Counted from the first letter of the stretch, positions 35,148-46,053 are shown. The stretch: 59,542 nt of DNA from Microbacterium oleivorans (GCF_001691565.1 NZ_MAYO01000002.1:1-59542); one strand, 5' to 3'. Notes: a model not told the origin generated them from the sequence alone. Translations and numbers: made by a program.

Positions 35148-36374
35148 TCAGGCGAAGGCGCTCACGCCGGTGATGTCGCGCCCGAGCAGCAGCGCCTGCA
35201 CCGACTCGGTGCCCTCGTAGGTGTGAATGGCCTCGATGTCCGCCATGTGCTGCATGACCCCGTTCTCGAGCAGGATGCCGTTGCCGCCCAGCAGGTCGCG
35301 CGCGATCGCGGCGACCCGGCGTGCAGCGCGCGTGTTGTGGAACTTCGCGAGCGATGCCTGCGTAGGTCGCAGCCCGCCGACCGCCTCGAGGTCGGCGAGG
35401 CGACGGCAGTACAGCTGCATCGCGGTGAGGTCCTCGAGCATGTGCGCGAGACGCTCCTGCACCATCTGGAAGCGGGCGAGAGGTTTGCCGAACTGGACGC
35501 GCTGCTGCGCGTACTGCAGCGCCGCCTCGTAGCAGGCGGTCGCGTGGCCGAGTGCCGACCAGGCGACGCCGGAGCGGGTCGCGTACAGGACGGTCGAGGC
35601 GTCCTTGAAGGTCCGCGTCCCCGGGAGGACAGCGTCGGCGGGGACGCGGACGTCGTCGAGGGCGATGTGGGCCTGATGGATGCCGCGCAGCGACGCCTTG
35701 CCTCCGATGACGGTGCCGGTGTAGCCGACGCGGTCCTGCTCGACGAGGAAGCAGCGGACGTTGCCGTGGTGCTCGTCGCCCTCGTCGTCGACGCGCGCCC
35801 ACACGAAGGTGATGCCACCGGACGCGCCGTTGCCGATCCACTTCTTCGCGCCGCGCACCACCCACTCGTCGCCGTCGCGGCGGGCGACCGTCTCGAGCGA
35901 GACGGAGTCCGACCCGTGGTCGGGCTCGGTGAGCGCGAAGGCTGCGGGCACCTCGAAGCGCGCCACCGCCGAGAGCCAGCGGTCCTGCTGCTCGGGGCTG
36001 CCGAACAGGGCGAGGGTGCGCAGGGCGAGCCCGCCCTGGACCGCGAGGACCGTGCCGAGAGATCCGTCGCCGCGCGAGACCTCCATGTTGACGAGCCCTG
36101 CCGCCAGCGGCGAGAAGCGCGTCAGGCGAGGGTGGTCGATGCCGTCGTTCAGGAGGTCGAGCTCGCCGAAGCGCCGTGCGATGTCGAGCGGGTAGTCCGC
36201 GGCATCCCATGCGTCCCGCATCCGGTCGCCGAGTTCATCGACGAAACCCTGCGCGCGCTCCCAGACGGCGCGGTCCGCGTCGGGGATGTCGGTGAAGACG
36301 GCGTAGTAGTCGGTGTCGAGGCGGCCGAGCACGTCGTAACGGCCGGCGGCGTCACCGGGCAGGGGAGTGGTCAT
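35148..36374 (-). CDS. Acyl-CoA dehydrogenase, glutaryl-CoA dehydrogenase-like
   Basis: A 408-residue flavoenzyme of the acyl-CoA dehydrogenase family. It has the FAD-binding motif ALTEPDHGSDS (about 140) and the WIGNG segment, while the C-terminal helical domain ends in IHTYEGTESVQALLLGRDITG, where the Glu of YEGT is the usual catalytic base of the glutaryl-CoA dehydrogenase subgroup. The substrate is not fixed by sequence alone. ATG 36374 is 6 bases after minus-strand TATCCT, so the start is leaderless. A TetR-type gene lies directly upstream on the same strand and may control it. Confidence 0.88.
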   Translation of the reverse strand: MTTPLPGDAAGRYDVLGRLDTDYYAVFTDIPDADRAVWERAQGFVDELGDRMRDAWDAADYPLDIARRFGELDLLNDGIDHPRLTRFSPLAAGLVNMEVSRGDGSLGTVLAVQGGLALRTLALFGSPEQQDRWLSAVARFEVPAAFALTEPDHGSDSVSLETVARRDGDEWVVRGAKKWIGNGASGGITFVWARVDDEGDEHHGNVRCFLVEQDRVGYTGTVIGGKASLRGIHQAHIALDDVRVPADAVLPGTRTFKDASTVLYATRSGVAWSALGHATACYEAALQYAQQRVQFGKPLARFQMVQERLAHMLEDLTAMQLYCRRLADLEAVGGLRPTQASLAKFHNTRAARRVAAIARDLLGGNGILLENGVMQHMADIEAIHTYEGTESVQALLLGRDITGVSAFA

Positions 36375-36380
36375 CGCGCC

Positions 36381-36386
36381 AGGATA
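36381..36386 (-). promoter_or_regulatory. -10 box for acyl-CoA dehydrogenase gene (leaderless)
   Basis: TATCCT on the minus strand, 6 bases from ATG 36374. The gene can thus be expressed apart from the TetR gene upstream. Confidence 0.5.
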
Positions 36387-36432
36387 CGCGCGGTTGGGAT
36401 CGAGTTCCACATCACGTGGAACGGCGTACCAC

Positions 36433-37098
36433 CTACTCGCCGAGCGCGCCGAGCCGGCGAGCGACCTCGGCGGGAGGCATCCGTCGGGGGAAGGTCGCGA
36501 CGACGATGTCGTCGTCCGCGGCGGGCTCCGGCTCGGGGTGCACGCCGAACCGGCGCAGCAGCTCGTCGTACGCGGTCTCGAGGACGGCAGCAGGCACCCG
36601 CGCCGAGCCACGCAGCAGGCGACGCAGCACGTGGTTGTGTACGGCGGTGACGGCGGCGGCGAACGCGACGGCGTCGACGGGATCGAGCCCCGGAACCGAA
36701 CGGCGCAGGTACTCGTCGAAGACACGCTCGTAGCGGAAGACCGTCACGATCTCGCGGTCGCGCAGCGAGGGCACCTGCCGGACAACGGCGTACCGCCGGC
36801 GGGCGACCTCGGGGTCCGACGCGAAGTGTCGGAAGATCTGCACCGACGCCTCGCACACCGCCGCCCACGGGTTCTCGTGCGTCTGGGAGAGGTACGCGCG
36901 CAGTCGATCGAGCAGCAGCTCGTGGTCGGCGAAGACGACATCGTCCTTGCCGCCGAACTGTCGGAAGAACGTCGAGCGCGACACCCCCGCCGACTGCGCG
37001 ATCTGCTCGACCGAGGTCTGCTCGTAGCCGTGCTCCGCGAAGAGCGCGAGCGCGGCGGCCACCACTGTGCTGCCCGTGGGACGGAGGTCGTCGGCCAT
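36433..37098 (-). CDS. TetR family transcriptional regulator
   Basis: A 221-residue regulator. The N-terminal TetR helix-turn-helix (about 10-55) has ALFAEHGYEQTSVEQIAQSAGVSRSTFFRQF, given here as a region: the recognition helix is SRSTFFRQF. The C-terminal ligand domain is all-helical with Arg-rich segments. The start is ATG 37098, because TAGGCT on the minus strand lies 7 bases upstream; the GTG at 37119 would lie upstream of that box. It lies 58 bases before the acyl-CoA dehydrogenase gene on the same strand and divergent from the FAD/Rieske oxidoreductase, so either may be its target. Confidence 0.9.
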   Translation of the reverse strand: MADDLRPTGSTVVAAALALFAEHGYEQTSVEQIAQSAGVSRSTFFRQFGGKDDVVFADHELLLDRLRAYLSQTHENPWAAVCEASVQIFRHFASDPEVARRRYAVVRQVPSLRDREIVTVFRYERVFDEYLRRSVPGLDPVDAVAFAAAVTAVHNHVLRRLLRGSARVPAAVLETAYDELLRRFGVHPEPEPAADDDIVVATFPRRMPPAEVARRLGALGE

Positions 37099-37105
37099 GG
37101 AGGGA

Positions 37106-37132
37106 AGCCTAGTGCGCACCCCGTTCTGTCAA
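37106..37132 (-). promoter_or_regulatory. Promoter of the TetR gene
   Basis: On the minus strand a consensus -35 TTGACA (37127-37132) and TAGGCT (37106-37111) are separated by 15 bases, shorter than the usual 17. The -10 box sets a leaderless start at ATG 37098. Confidence 0.5.
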
Positions 37133-37172
37133 GGGCCGTGCCCCGATGCGCGTGCTCGCCTTGACTCGGCGC

Positions 37173-38687
37173 ATGTCCTCCCTGTGGAAGCAGCACACGT
37201 TCGAGACCTCCGGCACTCCCTTCGAGCCCGACGCCCGACACGAGGTCGTGGTGATCGGTGCGGGGCTCACCGGCCTCGCCACCGCGTACGAGTTGGCGCG
37301 CTCCGGCGTCGACGTCGCTCTCCTGGAACGCGGCGGCATCGGCGAGTTGGCCTCGGGGTCCAACACGGGCAAGGTGTCGCTCCTGCAGGGCACGACGCTC
37401 TCGTCGCTGCGCTCGGGGCACCCGGCATCCCTCGTCCGAGCGTACGTCGATGCGAACCGCGACGGGCTCGCGTGGATGACGGACACCGCCCGCCGGCTCG
37501 GCGTGCCGCTGACCTCCCGGACCGCCTACACGTACGCGCAGGGAGACGAGGGGAAGCGCTCCGTCGTGAAGGAGTACGACGCCGCCCGCGAAGCGGGGCT
37601 CGCCGTGCGCCTCGCGGAGGAGGACGAGCTGCGAGCCGCTGCCGTCCCGATGGCCGCCGCCGTCGCACTCGACGATCAGCGGGCCGTGGATCCGATGAGG
37701 ATGCTCGCGGCGCTCGCCGACGCTTTCGTCGCCGCGGGTGGCACGCTCCACTTCGGCGTGGACGTCAACGGGGTGAAGGTCTTCCCCGAACCGCGCGTCG
37801 AGACCGATCGGGGCACGATCTTCGGTTCGCGCGTCGTGGTGGCCACCGGCATCCCGATCCTCGACCGCGGGCTCTACTGGGCGAAGGTGAGCGGGATGCG
37901 GTCCGCCTGCGTGTCGTTCACCCTCACCGCGCCCCTCCCCGACGGCATGTACCTCTCCGCCGACGAGCCGACGCGCTCGGTCCGGACCGTCCTCCCGGAA
38001 GACGGGCCCGCCGATCTCGCGCAGATCGTCGTCGGCGGCGCGGGTCACCCGGTCGGGCGAGCCGAGTCTGAGCGCGCGATGCTCGACGAGCTGTCGCTCT
38101 GGGCGCAGCAGACCCTGCCCGTCGGGGAGGAGACCCACCGCTGGTCGGCCCAGGACTACACGTCGCACAACCGCATCCCGTTCATCGGAACGATGCCGCG
38201 CTCGCTCGGACGGGTCCGCTTCGCGACGGGTTACGCGAAGTGGGGACTCACGAACGCCCCCGCGGCGGCTCTGCGCATCGTCAGCGAGCTGCGCGGCGAG
38301 AAGATGCGCGACCGCCCGCGGTGGATGACGCAGCTCGGCACGCGTCTCACGATGCCGGCCGACATCGCACAGGGCGCGGCCGAGAACGCGAAGGTCGGCC
38401 TGGCCGCCGCGAAGGGGTGGGCAGGGGCCGAAGCGGAAGCGGTTCCCGTGCCGCAGCCCGCGGAGGGGGAGGGCGTCGTCGCGCAGCGTGCCGGCCGTCC
38501 GGTCGCGATCTCGACCACGGACGGGCAGACCCGCGCCGTGAGCGCGGTCTGTCCCCACCTCGGCGGGATCCTCGAGTGGAACGACCTCGAGTGCACGTGG
38601 GACTGCCCGTTGCACGCGTCGCGCTTCACGGCATCCGGAGACCGCATCGAAGGCCCCGCGACGCGAGGCCTCCGACCCGTCGACTGA
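37173..38687 (+). CDS. FAD-dependent oxidoreductase with C-terminal Rieske domain
   Basis: A 504-residue protein. The N-terminal DAO-type FAD domain has the dinucleotide motif VIGAGLTGLATAYELARSG near residue 27, the GSNTGKVSLLQGT segment near 65, and a later IPFIGTMPRS FAD-contact region. The last about 95 residues form a Rieske [2Fe-2S] domain with ligands CPHLGG (C, H) and CPLHAS (C, H). This fused layout is known for DadA-like oxidases and related oxidoreductases; the substrate is unknown. Start ATG 37173 is preferred; ATG 37146 is in frame and possible. The gene is divergent from the TetR gene. Confidence 0.85.
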   Translation: MSSLWKQHTFETSGTPFEPDARHEVVVIGAGLTGLATAYELARSGVDVALLERGGIGELASGSNTGKVSLLQGTTLSSLRSGHPASLVRAYVDANRDGLAWMTDTARRLGVPLTSRTAYTYAQGDEGKRSVVKEYDAAREAGLAVRLAEEDELRAAAVPMAAAVALDDQRAVDPMRMLAALADAFVAAGGTLHFGVDVNGVKVFPEPRVETDRGTIFGSRVVVATGIPILDRGLYWAKVSGMRSACVSFTLTAPLPDGMYLSADEPTRSVRTVLPEDGPADLAQIVVGGAGHPVGRAESERAMLDELSLWAQQTLPVGEETHRWSAQDYTSHNRIPFIGTMPRSLGRVRFATGYAKWGLTNAPAAALRIVSELRGEKMRDRPRWMTQLGTRLTMPADIAQGAAENAKVGLAAAKGWAGAEAEAVPVPQPAEGEGVVAQRAGRPVAISTTDGQTRAVSAVCPHLGGILEWNDLECTWDCPLHASRFTASGDRIEGPATRGLRPVD

Positions 38688-38688
38688 G

Positions 38689-39189
38689 TCAGGATGCCGC
38701 GGCGATGACACCCGTGATGATGAGTGTCACGAGGGTCGTCCACAGCACGATCGCGGCGCCCTGCCAGAACAGCACGGTGCGAGTGGGGACGCCGGTTCCC
38801 TTCAGTGCCGCGGCCGTGAACTGCGTCGGGAGGATGAGAGGACCGAGGAGACTCACGCCCGGGGTCCCGTAGCGGTGGTAGGCCTTCTGGAATTTCTCCG
38901 AGCGCGCCGATGGGGCCTTCTCCGCTGCTCCGGCGCGGGTGGTCACGGCTGTGCGCACCCGCGCGGTGGCGAGGACGACGACAGCCACGCAGAGGAAGTT
39001 GCCCGCCGCGCCGGCGATCGCGGCGACGACGGGGTGGATGCCGCCCACCACGCCGATCGCTGCGGCCCCCTCACCTTCGATGAAGGGGACGGCACCGGCG
39101 AGCGCGACGACGAGCGGTTGTACGAGGTCGGGCATCTGCGCCACCAGGTCCTGGAAGCCGGCGACGAGGTCGGAGACGGGGTTCGACAT
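38689..39189 (-). CDS. Small multidrug export protein family (COG2426-like)
   Basis: A 166-residue membrane protein with about four hydrophobic segments (about 20-42, 48-78, 110-130 and 140-162). The PLVVALAGAVPFIEGEGAAAIGVV segment (region 20-45) carries the acidic GAVPxxEGEGA signature that fits the Sm_multidrug_ex / COG2426 group. The name is historical and transport has not been shown for most members. ATG 39189 has GAGAGGACACC upstream. It converges with the FAD/Rieske gene with a 1-base gap. Confidence 0.72.
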   Translation of the reverse strand: MSNPVSDLVAGFQDLVAQMPDLVQPLVVALAGAVPFIEGEGAAAIGVVGGIHPVVAAIAGAAGNFLCVAVVVLATARVRTAVTTRAGAAEKAPSARSEKFQKAYHRYGTPGVSLLGPLILPTQFTAAALKGTGVPTRTVLFWQGAAIVLWTTLVTLIITGVIAAAS

Positions 39190-39329
39190 GGTGTCCTCTC
39201 GGGTTCGGCGACCGGATCTCGTATCGCCGTGACCCCAGTCCACCGGCTCGGATGCCCGCGCGGCAGTGTCGCCGAGTCACCTTCGGGCGGGAGGTTCCGG
39301 GGGCGGAGGGGTGACATTCGTCATGGTCG

Positions 39330-39335
39330 TACTGT
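39330..39335 (+). promoter_or_regulatory. -10 box for kinase-regulator pair (leaderless)
   Basis: TACTGT ends 6 bases before GTG 39342. TGAC and GTCA at 39312-39323 form a small inverted repeat upstream, a possible operator. Confidence 0.45.
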
Positions 39336-39341
39336 GGCCGT

Positions 39342-40553
39342 GTGACCACGCCCGACCCGACCCCGACGCGGACCGCCGCCTCGCTCGCGCGCGGCGTCGC
39401 GGCGACGGGGTGGTACATCGCCACATCGATGGTGTTCTTCCTGCTCGGCACCCTCGTCGTGTGGGGACTGGTCGTGCTCGTCGCCCGCGAGGGGTGGCGC
39501 AGCCCCGTCGCCCTCGGCGCTTACGTCGGCTCGGCGGCGATCGTCGTGACGGCCACGGTCCTGCTCCTCGCCCGCTATCGCCGCGACGGCGACCTCGACG
39601 ACGGCGATCGGCCGTCCTGGCGACGCCGATTCCTCTCGCTCCCGGTCGTCGCGGCAGTGCTTGCTTCGGTCCTGCTCGGGGTCGTGGCGGGCTCCGCGCT
39701 CCTCGGCGCCGCGCTGGTCGGCGCCACCCTCTGCCTCGTCCGCTGGGGGCCCGGCATCCGGTGGCGCGGTGTGGTGCTCCTCGAGATCGCCCTCGTCGTC
39801 CTCTGGGTGGTCGAGCAGACCGGGTCGACGTCGCGGAGCGACGCGTTCGTGCTCGTGTTCTTCGCTGTCGCGCTCCCGATGACGCAGGCGCTCTCCCTCT
39901 GGTCGTGGGACGTCGTCCTCGAACTCGACCGCGCCCGCCGGACCGAGGCGCGCCTCGCCGCCGTGCAGGAGCGGCTCCGTCTCGCCGGCGAGCTCCACGA
40001 CCTGCAAGGGCATCACCTGCAGGTCATCGCTCTCCAGCTCGAACTCGCCGAGCGCATGATCCAGCGTGATCCGGATGCCGCAGCCCGCCAGATCGCGCTG
40101 GCGCGGACCTCCGTCGACGAGGCCCGAGACGGCACCCGCGCGCTCGCCGGACGCTTCCGCGGCGTCCCCCTGCCCGACGAGCTCGCCAACGCAGCCGACG
40201 TGCTGCGGGCGGCGGGGCTGACGGTCTCCCTCGACGTCGCGCGGGACGCGGCATCCGCTCCCGCCGACCTGCTGGGACCCGTCATCCGCGAGTGCACGAC
40301 GAACGTGCTCAAGCACGGCGGCGGGGCCTGGGCGAGGCTCGGGCTCGAGCGGGTCGGCGACGTGTGGCGTCTCACGATGGCGAACGACCCCGGGGCGGGG
40401 TCGACGATCGGGTCGGGCGCGGGACTCGAGGGCATCGCGCACCGGGTCGGCGTGGCCGGCGGTGACGTCGCATCGCGTCGGGACGACGATCGGTTCGACG
40501 TCGTCGTCACGGTTCCGGCCGAGGCGGCATCGGTGAGGGAGGGGACAGGATGA
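39342..40553 (+). CDS. Sensor histidine kinase (HisKA_3 type)
   Basis: A 403-residue kinase with about five membrane helices (about 20-45, 55-75, 90-115, 120-145 and 155-180). The dimerisation domain has H219 in GELHDLQGHHLQ, and the HATPase domain has an N box (ECTTNVLKHGGG) and a G box (GAGLEGIAHRVG). The short extracytoplasmic loops suggest membrane or intramembrane sensing, as in LiaS/DesK-type kinases. It overlaps the regulator gene by 4 bases (ATGA). The start is leaderless. Confidence 0.9.
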   Translation: MTTPDPTPTRTAASLARGVAATGWYIATSMVFFLLGTLVVWGLVVLVAREGWRSPVALGAYVGSAAIVVTATVLLLARYRRDGDLDDGDRPSWRRRFLSLPVVAAVLASVLLGVVAGSALLGAALVGATLCLVRWGPGIRWRGVVLLEIALVVLWVVEQTGSTSRSDAFVLVFFAVALPMTQALSLWSWDVVLELDRARRTEARLAAVQERLRLAGELHDLQGHHLQVIALQLELAERMIQRDPDAAARQIALARTSVDEARDGTRALAGRFRGVPLPDELANAADVLRAAGLTVSLDVARDAASAPADLLGPVIRECTTNVLKHGGGAWARLGLERVGDVWRLTMANDPGAGSTIGSGAGLEGIAHRVGVAGGDVASRRDDDRFDVVVTVPAEAASVREGTG

Positions 40554-41152
40554 TCCGGGTGCTCATCGCCGACGACGAGGACATGATCCGGACGGCTCTG
40601 GCGACGCTCCTCGCGCTCGAGGAGGACCTCGAGGTCGTCGCCGAGTGCGCCGACGGCGAGACGGCCGTCTCCCGTGCGCTCGAACTGCGCCCGGACGTCT
40701 GCCTGCTCGACCTCGAGATGCCCGGGATCGACGGGGTCGAGGCGGCCGCCCGCATCCGCCAGCGGATCCCTGCCCGCTGCGTCGTCGTCACCCGGCACGC
40801 ACGTCCCGGAGTCCTGCGGCGCGCCCTCAGCGCCGGCGTCGACGGCTTCGTGCCGAAGTCCCGTCCCGCCGGCGACGTCGCCGCCGTGATCCGCGAGGTC
40901 GCCGCCGGGCGCCGCTACGTCGACCCCGAGATCGCCGCGGATGCGCTCAGCGACGAGCGCTCGCCGCTGACCGACCGCGAGCTCGACGTCCTGCGCGCCG
41001 GTGCCCGCGGCGAGACGATCGCCGACATCGCGGCATCCCTCCATCTGTCCTCTGGGACGGTTCGCAACCACGTGTCGTCGATCCTCGGCAAGCTCGGGCT
41101 CGCGACACGGCAGCAGGCGGCGATCACGGCGCGCGAACGCGGCTGGATCTGA
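40550..41152 (+). CDS. NarL/LuxR-family response regulator
   Basis: A 200-residue regulator, partner of the kinase just upstream. The receiver domain has IADDED, the phospho-acceptor D54 in LLDLEMPG and KSRPAG at the conserved Lys. The LuxR-type helix-turn-helix (about 138-198) has LTDRELDVLRAGARG and SGTVRNHVSSILGKL. This is the DesR/LiaR-like type. It is 3 bases from the phosphotransferase gene, so all three may be one operon. Its targets are unknown. Confidence 0.93.
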   Translation: MIRVLIADDEDMIRTALATLLALEEDLEVVAECADGETAVSRALELRPDVCLLDLEMPGIDGVEAAARIRQRIPARCVVVTRHARPGVLRRALSAGVDGFVPKSRPAGDVAAVIREVAAGRRYVDPEIAADALSDERSPLTDRELDVLRAGARGETIADIAASLHLSSGTVRNHVSSILGKLGLATRQQAAITARERGWI

Positions 41153-41155
41153 CGG

Positions 41156-41905
41156 ATGCCGGACGAAGAAGTCCTCTCCGGCGGCAACGCGAGCGGCGCC
41201 GTCGTCCGGATCGGCGACACCGTCCGCAAGCCCTGGACGGCGTCGACGGCGAGCGCCACGGCATACGTCCGCGCACTCCGCGACGACGGGATCGATGCGC
41301 CCGAGCCGCGGGGACGCGACGAGGGGGGACGCCAGGTGATCGAGTTCGTCCCCGGCGAGCTCGCGATCGAGCGGGGACCGATGCCGCCGGACGACCTCCA
41401 CCGCGTGGGGATGATGGTGCGCGCGATCCACGATGCGAGCGCCGCCTACGTCGTCCCCGCGGGGAGCGTGTGGCAGAGCGCGATCGCTGCCCCGGGGGCC
41501 GAGCTCGTCTGCCACAACGACCTCGCACCGTGGAATCTCGTGCAGGGGGAGCGGTGGGTGTTCATCGACTGGGATGCCGCAGCCCCCAGCACCCGGCTGT
41601 GGGACCTCGCGTACGCCGCGCAGTCCTTCGCGCTCAACGACACCTCGGTGCCGCCGGACGACGCCGCCCGGGGATTGGCTGCCTTCGTGGACGGGTACGG
41701 CGCCGGTACCGCGCTGCGTTACGGGCTGCCGGAGGCGATGGTCGAGCGCACGGCGGCCATGCACGAGCTCCTCCGCCGTTCCCACGGGACCGGAACGGAG
41801 CCGTGGTCGTCGATGTTCGTGCAGGGGCACGGGGACCACTGGCGGTGGGCCACCGCGTACGTCGAGCGCCATCGCGAGGTCTGGGCGAGGGTGCTGCGGG
41901 AGTGA
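41156..41905 (+). CDS. Aminoglycoside phosphotransferase-family protein
   Basis: A 249-residue APH/choline-kinase-fold protein. The catalytic motif [10 protein letters not shown] (about 119-128) and the metal-binding [10 protein letters not shown] (about 136-145) are present. An N-terminal [19 protein letters not shown] stretch (region) serves as the nucleotide-binding strand. Such genes occur in many bacteria and often do not give aminoglycoside resistance; the substrate is unknown. It follows the regulator by 3 bases, suggesting co-transcription with the two-component pair. Confidence 0.85.
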   Translation: MPDEEVLSGGNASGAVVRIGDTVRKPWTASTASATAYVRALRDDGIDAPEPRGRDEGGRQVIEFVPGELAIERGPMPPDDLHRVGMMVRAIHDASAAYVVPAGSVWQSAIAAPGAELVCHNDLAPWNLVQGERWVFIDWDAAAPSTRLWDLAYAAQSFALNDTSVPPDDAARGLAAFVDGYGAGTALRYGLPEAMVERTAAMHELLRRSHGTGTEPWSSMFVQGHGDHWRWATAYVERHREVWARVLRE

Positions 41906-41908
41906 TCC

Positions 41909-41927
41909 CCCCCGCCGGACGAGGGGG
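41909..41927 (+). terminator. Possible terminator after APH-family gene
   Basis: CCCCC (41909-41913) and GGGGG (41923-41927) form a short hairpin just after the stop codon at 41905. It separates the operon from sucC. Confidence 0.4.
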
Positions 41928-41956
41928 CCGGGCGCGGGGCACTCAGGCGCGGGTAG

Positions 41957-41992
41957 TAGGCTTTTCGACCGGGCGATCTCTCGACATCGAGA
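41957..41992 (+). promoter_or_regulatory. sucC promoter region with inverted repeat
   Basis: TAGGCT (41957-41962) is the likely -10 box. Just downstream, in the untranslated leader, TCTCGA (41979-41984) and TCGAGA (41987-41992) form a perfect inverted repeat with a 2-base gap, a possible operator. The leader would run about 70 bases to GTG 42039. Confidence 0.4.
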
Positions 41993-42038
41993 TAATTCCG
42001 CGCCCGTCACCCCCACCGTCGCCCAGCGAAGGATTGCA

Positions 42039-44145
<2,107 letters not shown>

Positions 44146-44152
44146 GCCGGAC

Positions 44153-44194
44153 ACGACGAAGGGGCGGATGCTGCGGCATCCGCCCCTTCGTCGT
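44153..44194 (+). terminator. Strong terminator after sucCD
   Basis: A perfect 19-bp stem (44153-44171 with 44176-44194) and a 4-base loop lie 7 bases after the sucD stop; T residues close the distal arm. This is the strongest hairpin in the window. Confidence 0.9.
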
Positions 44195-44257
44195 TCCCGG
44201 CGCCGGGCAGCGAGCGGAGGAGCGTGGGTCGCTCCGGGGTTGCGGCGTCGCGCCGGG

Positions 44258-44295
44258 GTCGCGGCGGCGCGCCGCTGTCGCGGCGGCGCGCCGCT
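44258..44295. repeat. 19-bp tandem duplication
   Basis: GTCGCGGCGGCGCGCCGCT occurs twice in tandem without change (44258-44276 and 44277-44295). It lies in the 468-bp non-coding gap between sucD and the purine permease gene. Confidence 0.85.
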
Positions 44296-44306
44296 CCCGG
44301 GACCCG

Positions 44307-44427
44307 TCGTGCCGCGGCATCCCGCCTCGTGCGACCGTTCGCGTCCCCGGAACCCCGCCGCAACGGCCGAGGTCCCGATCCGGCCGGGAAAGAGAGGGCT
44401 ATACCCGGCCCGATCGGGACCTCGGGG
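44307..44427. repeat. 121-bp direct repeat, copy 1, with long hairpin
   Basis: First copy of a 121-bp unit that recurs 174 bases later without gaps. Its 3' half is a hairpin: 44367-44388 pairs with 44404-44425 over 22 positions with one mismatch. No coding frame is supported. Confidence 0.85.
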
Positions 44428-44480
44428 TCCCGTTCCCGGCTCGGGGCAGGGGACGCACGGCGCGCGACTCCGGGGACGCA

Positions 44481-44601
44481 TCGTGCCGCGGCATCCCGCG
44501 TAGCGCGACCGTTCGCGTCCCCAGAACACCGCCGCAACGAGCGAGGTCCCGATCCGGCCGGGAATGCGCGAGGCATATCCGGCCCGATCGGGACCTCGGG
44601 G
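44481..44601. repeat. 121-bp direct repeat, copy 2, with long hairpin
   Basis: Second copy, with about 15 differences from copy 1 by eye. Differences cluster in the hairpin loop and its left flank, while the stem arms are kept. It ends 12 bases before the stop codon of the convergent permease gene. Confidence 0.85.
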
Positions 44602-44613
44602 CAGCGAACGGGG

Positions 44614-46041
44614 TCAGGCGCCGATGAGCGCCTCGATCGGGCCGCGCGCGAAGTAGATCACGAAGCCGGCGGCGACGACCCACAGCAGCCAGTGGACCTG
44701 CTTGGCCTTGCGGGCGAAGACGTTCACGACGACCCAGCTGATGAAGCCGGCGCCGATGCCGTTGGCGATCGAGTAGGTCAGCGGCATGACGGTCGCGGTG
44801 AGGAACACCGGCAGCAGGACGCTGAAGTCGCTCAGATCGATGTTCTTGATCTGCGCGAGCATGAGCGCACCGACGAGCACGAGCGCGGCGGCGGCGACGT
44901 AGCCGGGGACGATCGAGGTGAGCGGCGTGAAGAACATCGCCAGCAGGAAGAGCACACCCGTCACAACGTTCGCGAGCCCCGTGCGAGCACCCTCGCCGAT
45001 GCCCGAACCCGACTCGACGAACACGGTCGCCGACGACGATGACGTCGCACCACCGGCGATCGCGCCGACGCCCTCGACGATCAGGGCCGACTTGATGCGC
45101 GGGAAGTCGCCCTTGTCGTTCGCGAGACCGGACTCCTTCGCGAGGCCCGTCATGGTCCCCATCGCGTCGAAGAAGTTCGAGAACACGAGCGTGAAGACGA
45201 TCATGACGACCGACACGATGCCGATCTTCGCCCAGTCGAAGCCGAAGTCGATCTTGCCGACGAGCTCGAAGTTCGGGAGGGCGACGATCTCCAGCCCGCT
45301 GACCTCGAGCCCGAGGGCCGTGGGCCAGATCGCGTTGACGATGTAGCTGATGACCGTGCCGCCGACCAGGCCGATGAGGAGGGCGCCTTTGACGCGCAGG
45401 GCCATCAGGATGCCGGAGAGGAAGAGCGTGACGACGAACATGACCGTGCTGATCGTCGTGATCGAGCCGCCGACGCCGAGGTCGAGCGGGGGAGAGGCGT
45501 TCCCCGTCGCGGTGACGAAGCCCGCGTTGACGAAGCCGATGAAGGCGATGAACAGACCGATGCCGACCGTGATGGCGAGCTTCAGCTGCACGGGGACGGC
45601 GTCGAAGATCATCTTGCGGAGGCCGGTGGCCGCGAGCAGCACGATGATCAGACCGTTGATGACGACGAGCGCCATGGCCTCGCCCCACGTGACCTGGCCG
45701 ACGACCGAGAAGGCGAGGAACGCATTGATGCCGAGGCCGGCCGCGAACGCGAACGGAAGGCGCGTGACGAGACCGAAGAGGATCGTCATGACACCGGCGG
45801 TGAGGGCGGTGGAGGTCGCCACGGCGGTGCCGGGCAGGGTCACGCCGTCGACGTCGGGAGTCGAGAGGATGATCGGGTTCAGGATGACGATGTAGGCCAT
45901 CGTCACGAACGTGACGATGCCGCCACGGATCTCCGTGCCGAGAGTGGAACCGCGGCCGGTGATGTCGAAGTAGCGGTCGAGGAAAGAGGTGGATGCCGGG
46001 GCTGCGGCCCCGCGGGACGCGCGGGAAGTCGTGCTGTTCAC
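44614..46041 (-). CDS. NCS2/AzgA-type purine permease
   Basis: A 475-residue membrane protein of the AzgA/PbuG group of nucleobase permeases (adenine, guanine, hypoxanthine). It has about 12-14 helices, with the family motifs TFVTMAYIVILNPIIL near residue 55, FAAGLGINAFLAFSV near 115, and the FxSNFFDAMGTMTGL segment near 280. The likely role is uptake of purine bases. GTG 46041 is chosen because TACCCT on the minus strand lies exactly 6 bases upstream; the open frame continues upstream but has no supporting signal. Confidence 0.9.
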   Translation of the reverse strand: MNSTTSRASRGAAAPASTSFLDRYFDITGRGSTLGTEIRGGIVTFVTMAYIVILNPIILSTPDVDGVTLPGTAVATSTALTAGVMTILFGLVTRLPFAFAAGLGINAFLAFSVVGQVTWGEAMALVVINGLIIVLLAATGLRKMIFDAVPVQLKLAITVGIGLFIAFIGFVNAGFVTATGNASPPLDLGVGGSITTISTVMFVVTLFLSGILMALRVKGALLIGLVGGTVISYIVNAIWPTALGLEVSGLEIVALPNFELVGKIDFGFDWAKIGIVSVVMIVFTLVFSNFFDAMGTMTGLAKESGLANDKGDFPRIKSALIVEGVGAIAGGATSSSSATVFVESGSGIGEGARTGLANVVTGVLFLLAMFFTPLTSIVPGYVAAAALVLVGALMLAQIKNIDLSDFSVLLPVFLTATVMPLTYSIANGIGAGFISWVVVNVFARKAKQVHWLLWVVAAGFVIYFARGPIEALIGA

Positions 46042-46047
46042 CCTCCG

Positions 46048-46053
46048 AGGGTA
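46048..46053 (-). promoter_or_regulatory. -10 box for purine permease gene (leaderless)
   Basis: TACCCT on the minus strand with 6 bases to GTG 46041. Confidence 0.5.

Noticed and set aside
35095..36210. Upstream extension of the DNA ligase
   Set aside because: The sequence is an out-of-frame shadow of the acyl-CoA dehydrogenase gene; the ligase begins naturally at MYEIPAP.
41156..41905. A true aminoglycoside-resistance gene
   Set aside because: Only the general APH fold motifs are present. Nothing in the sequence or context points to mobility or a resistance cassette.
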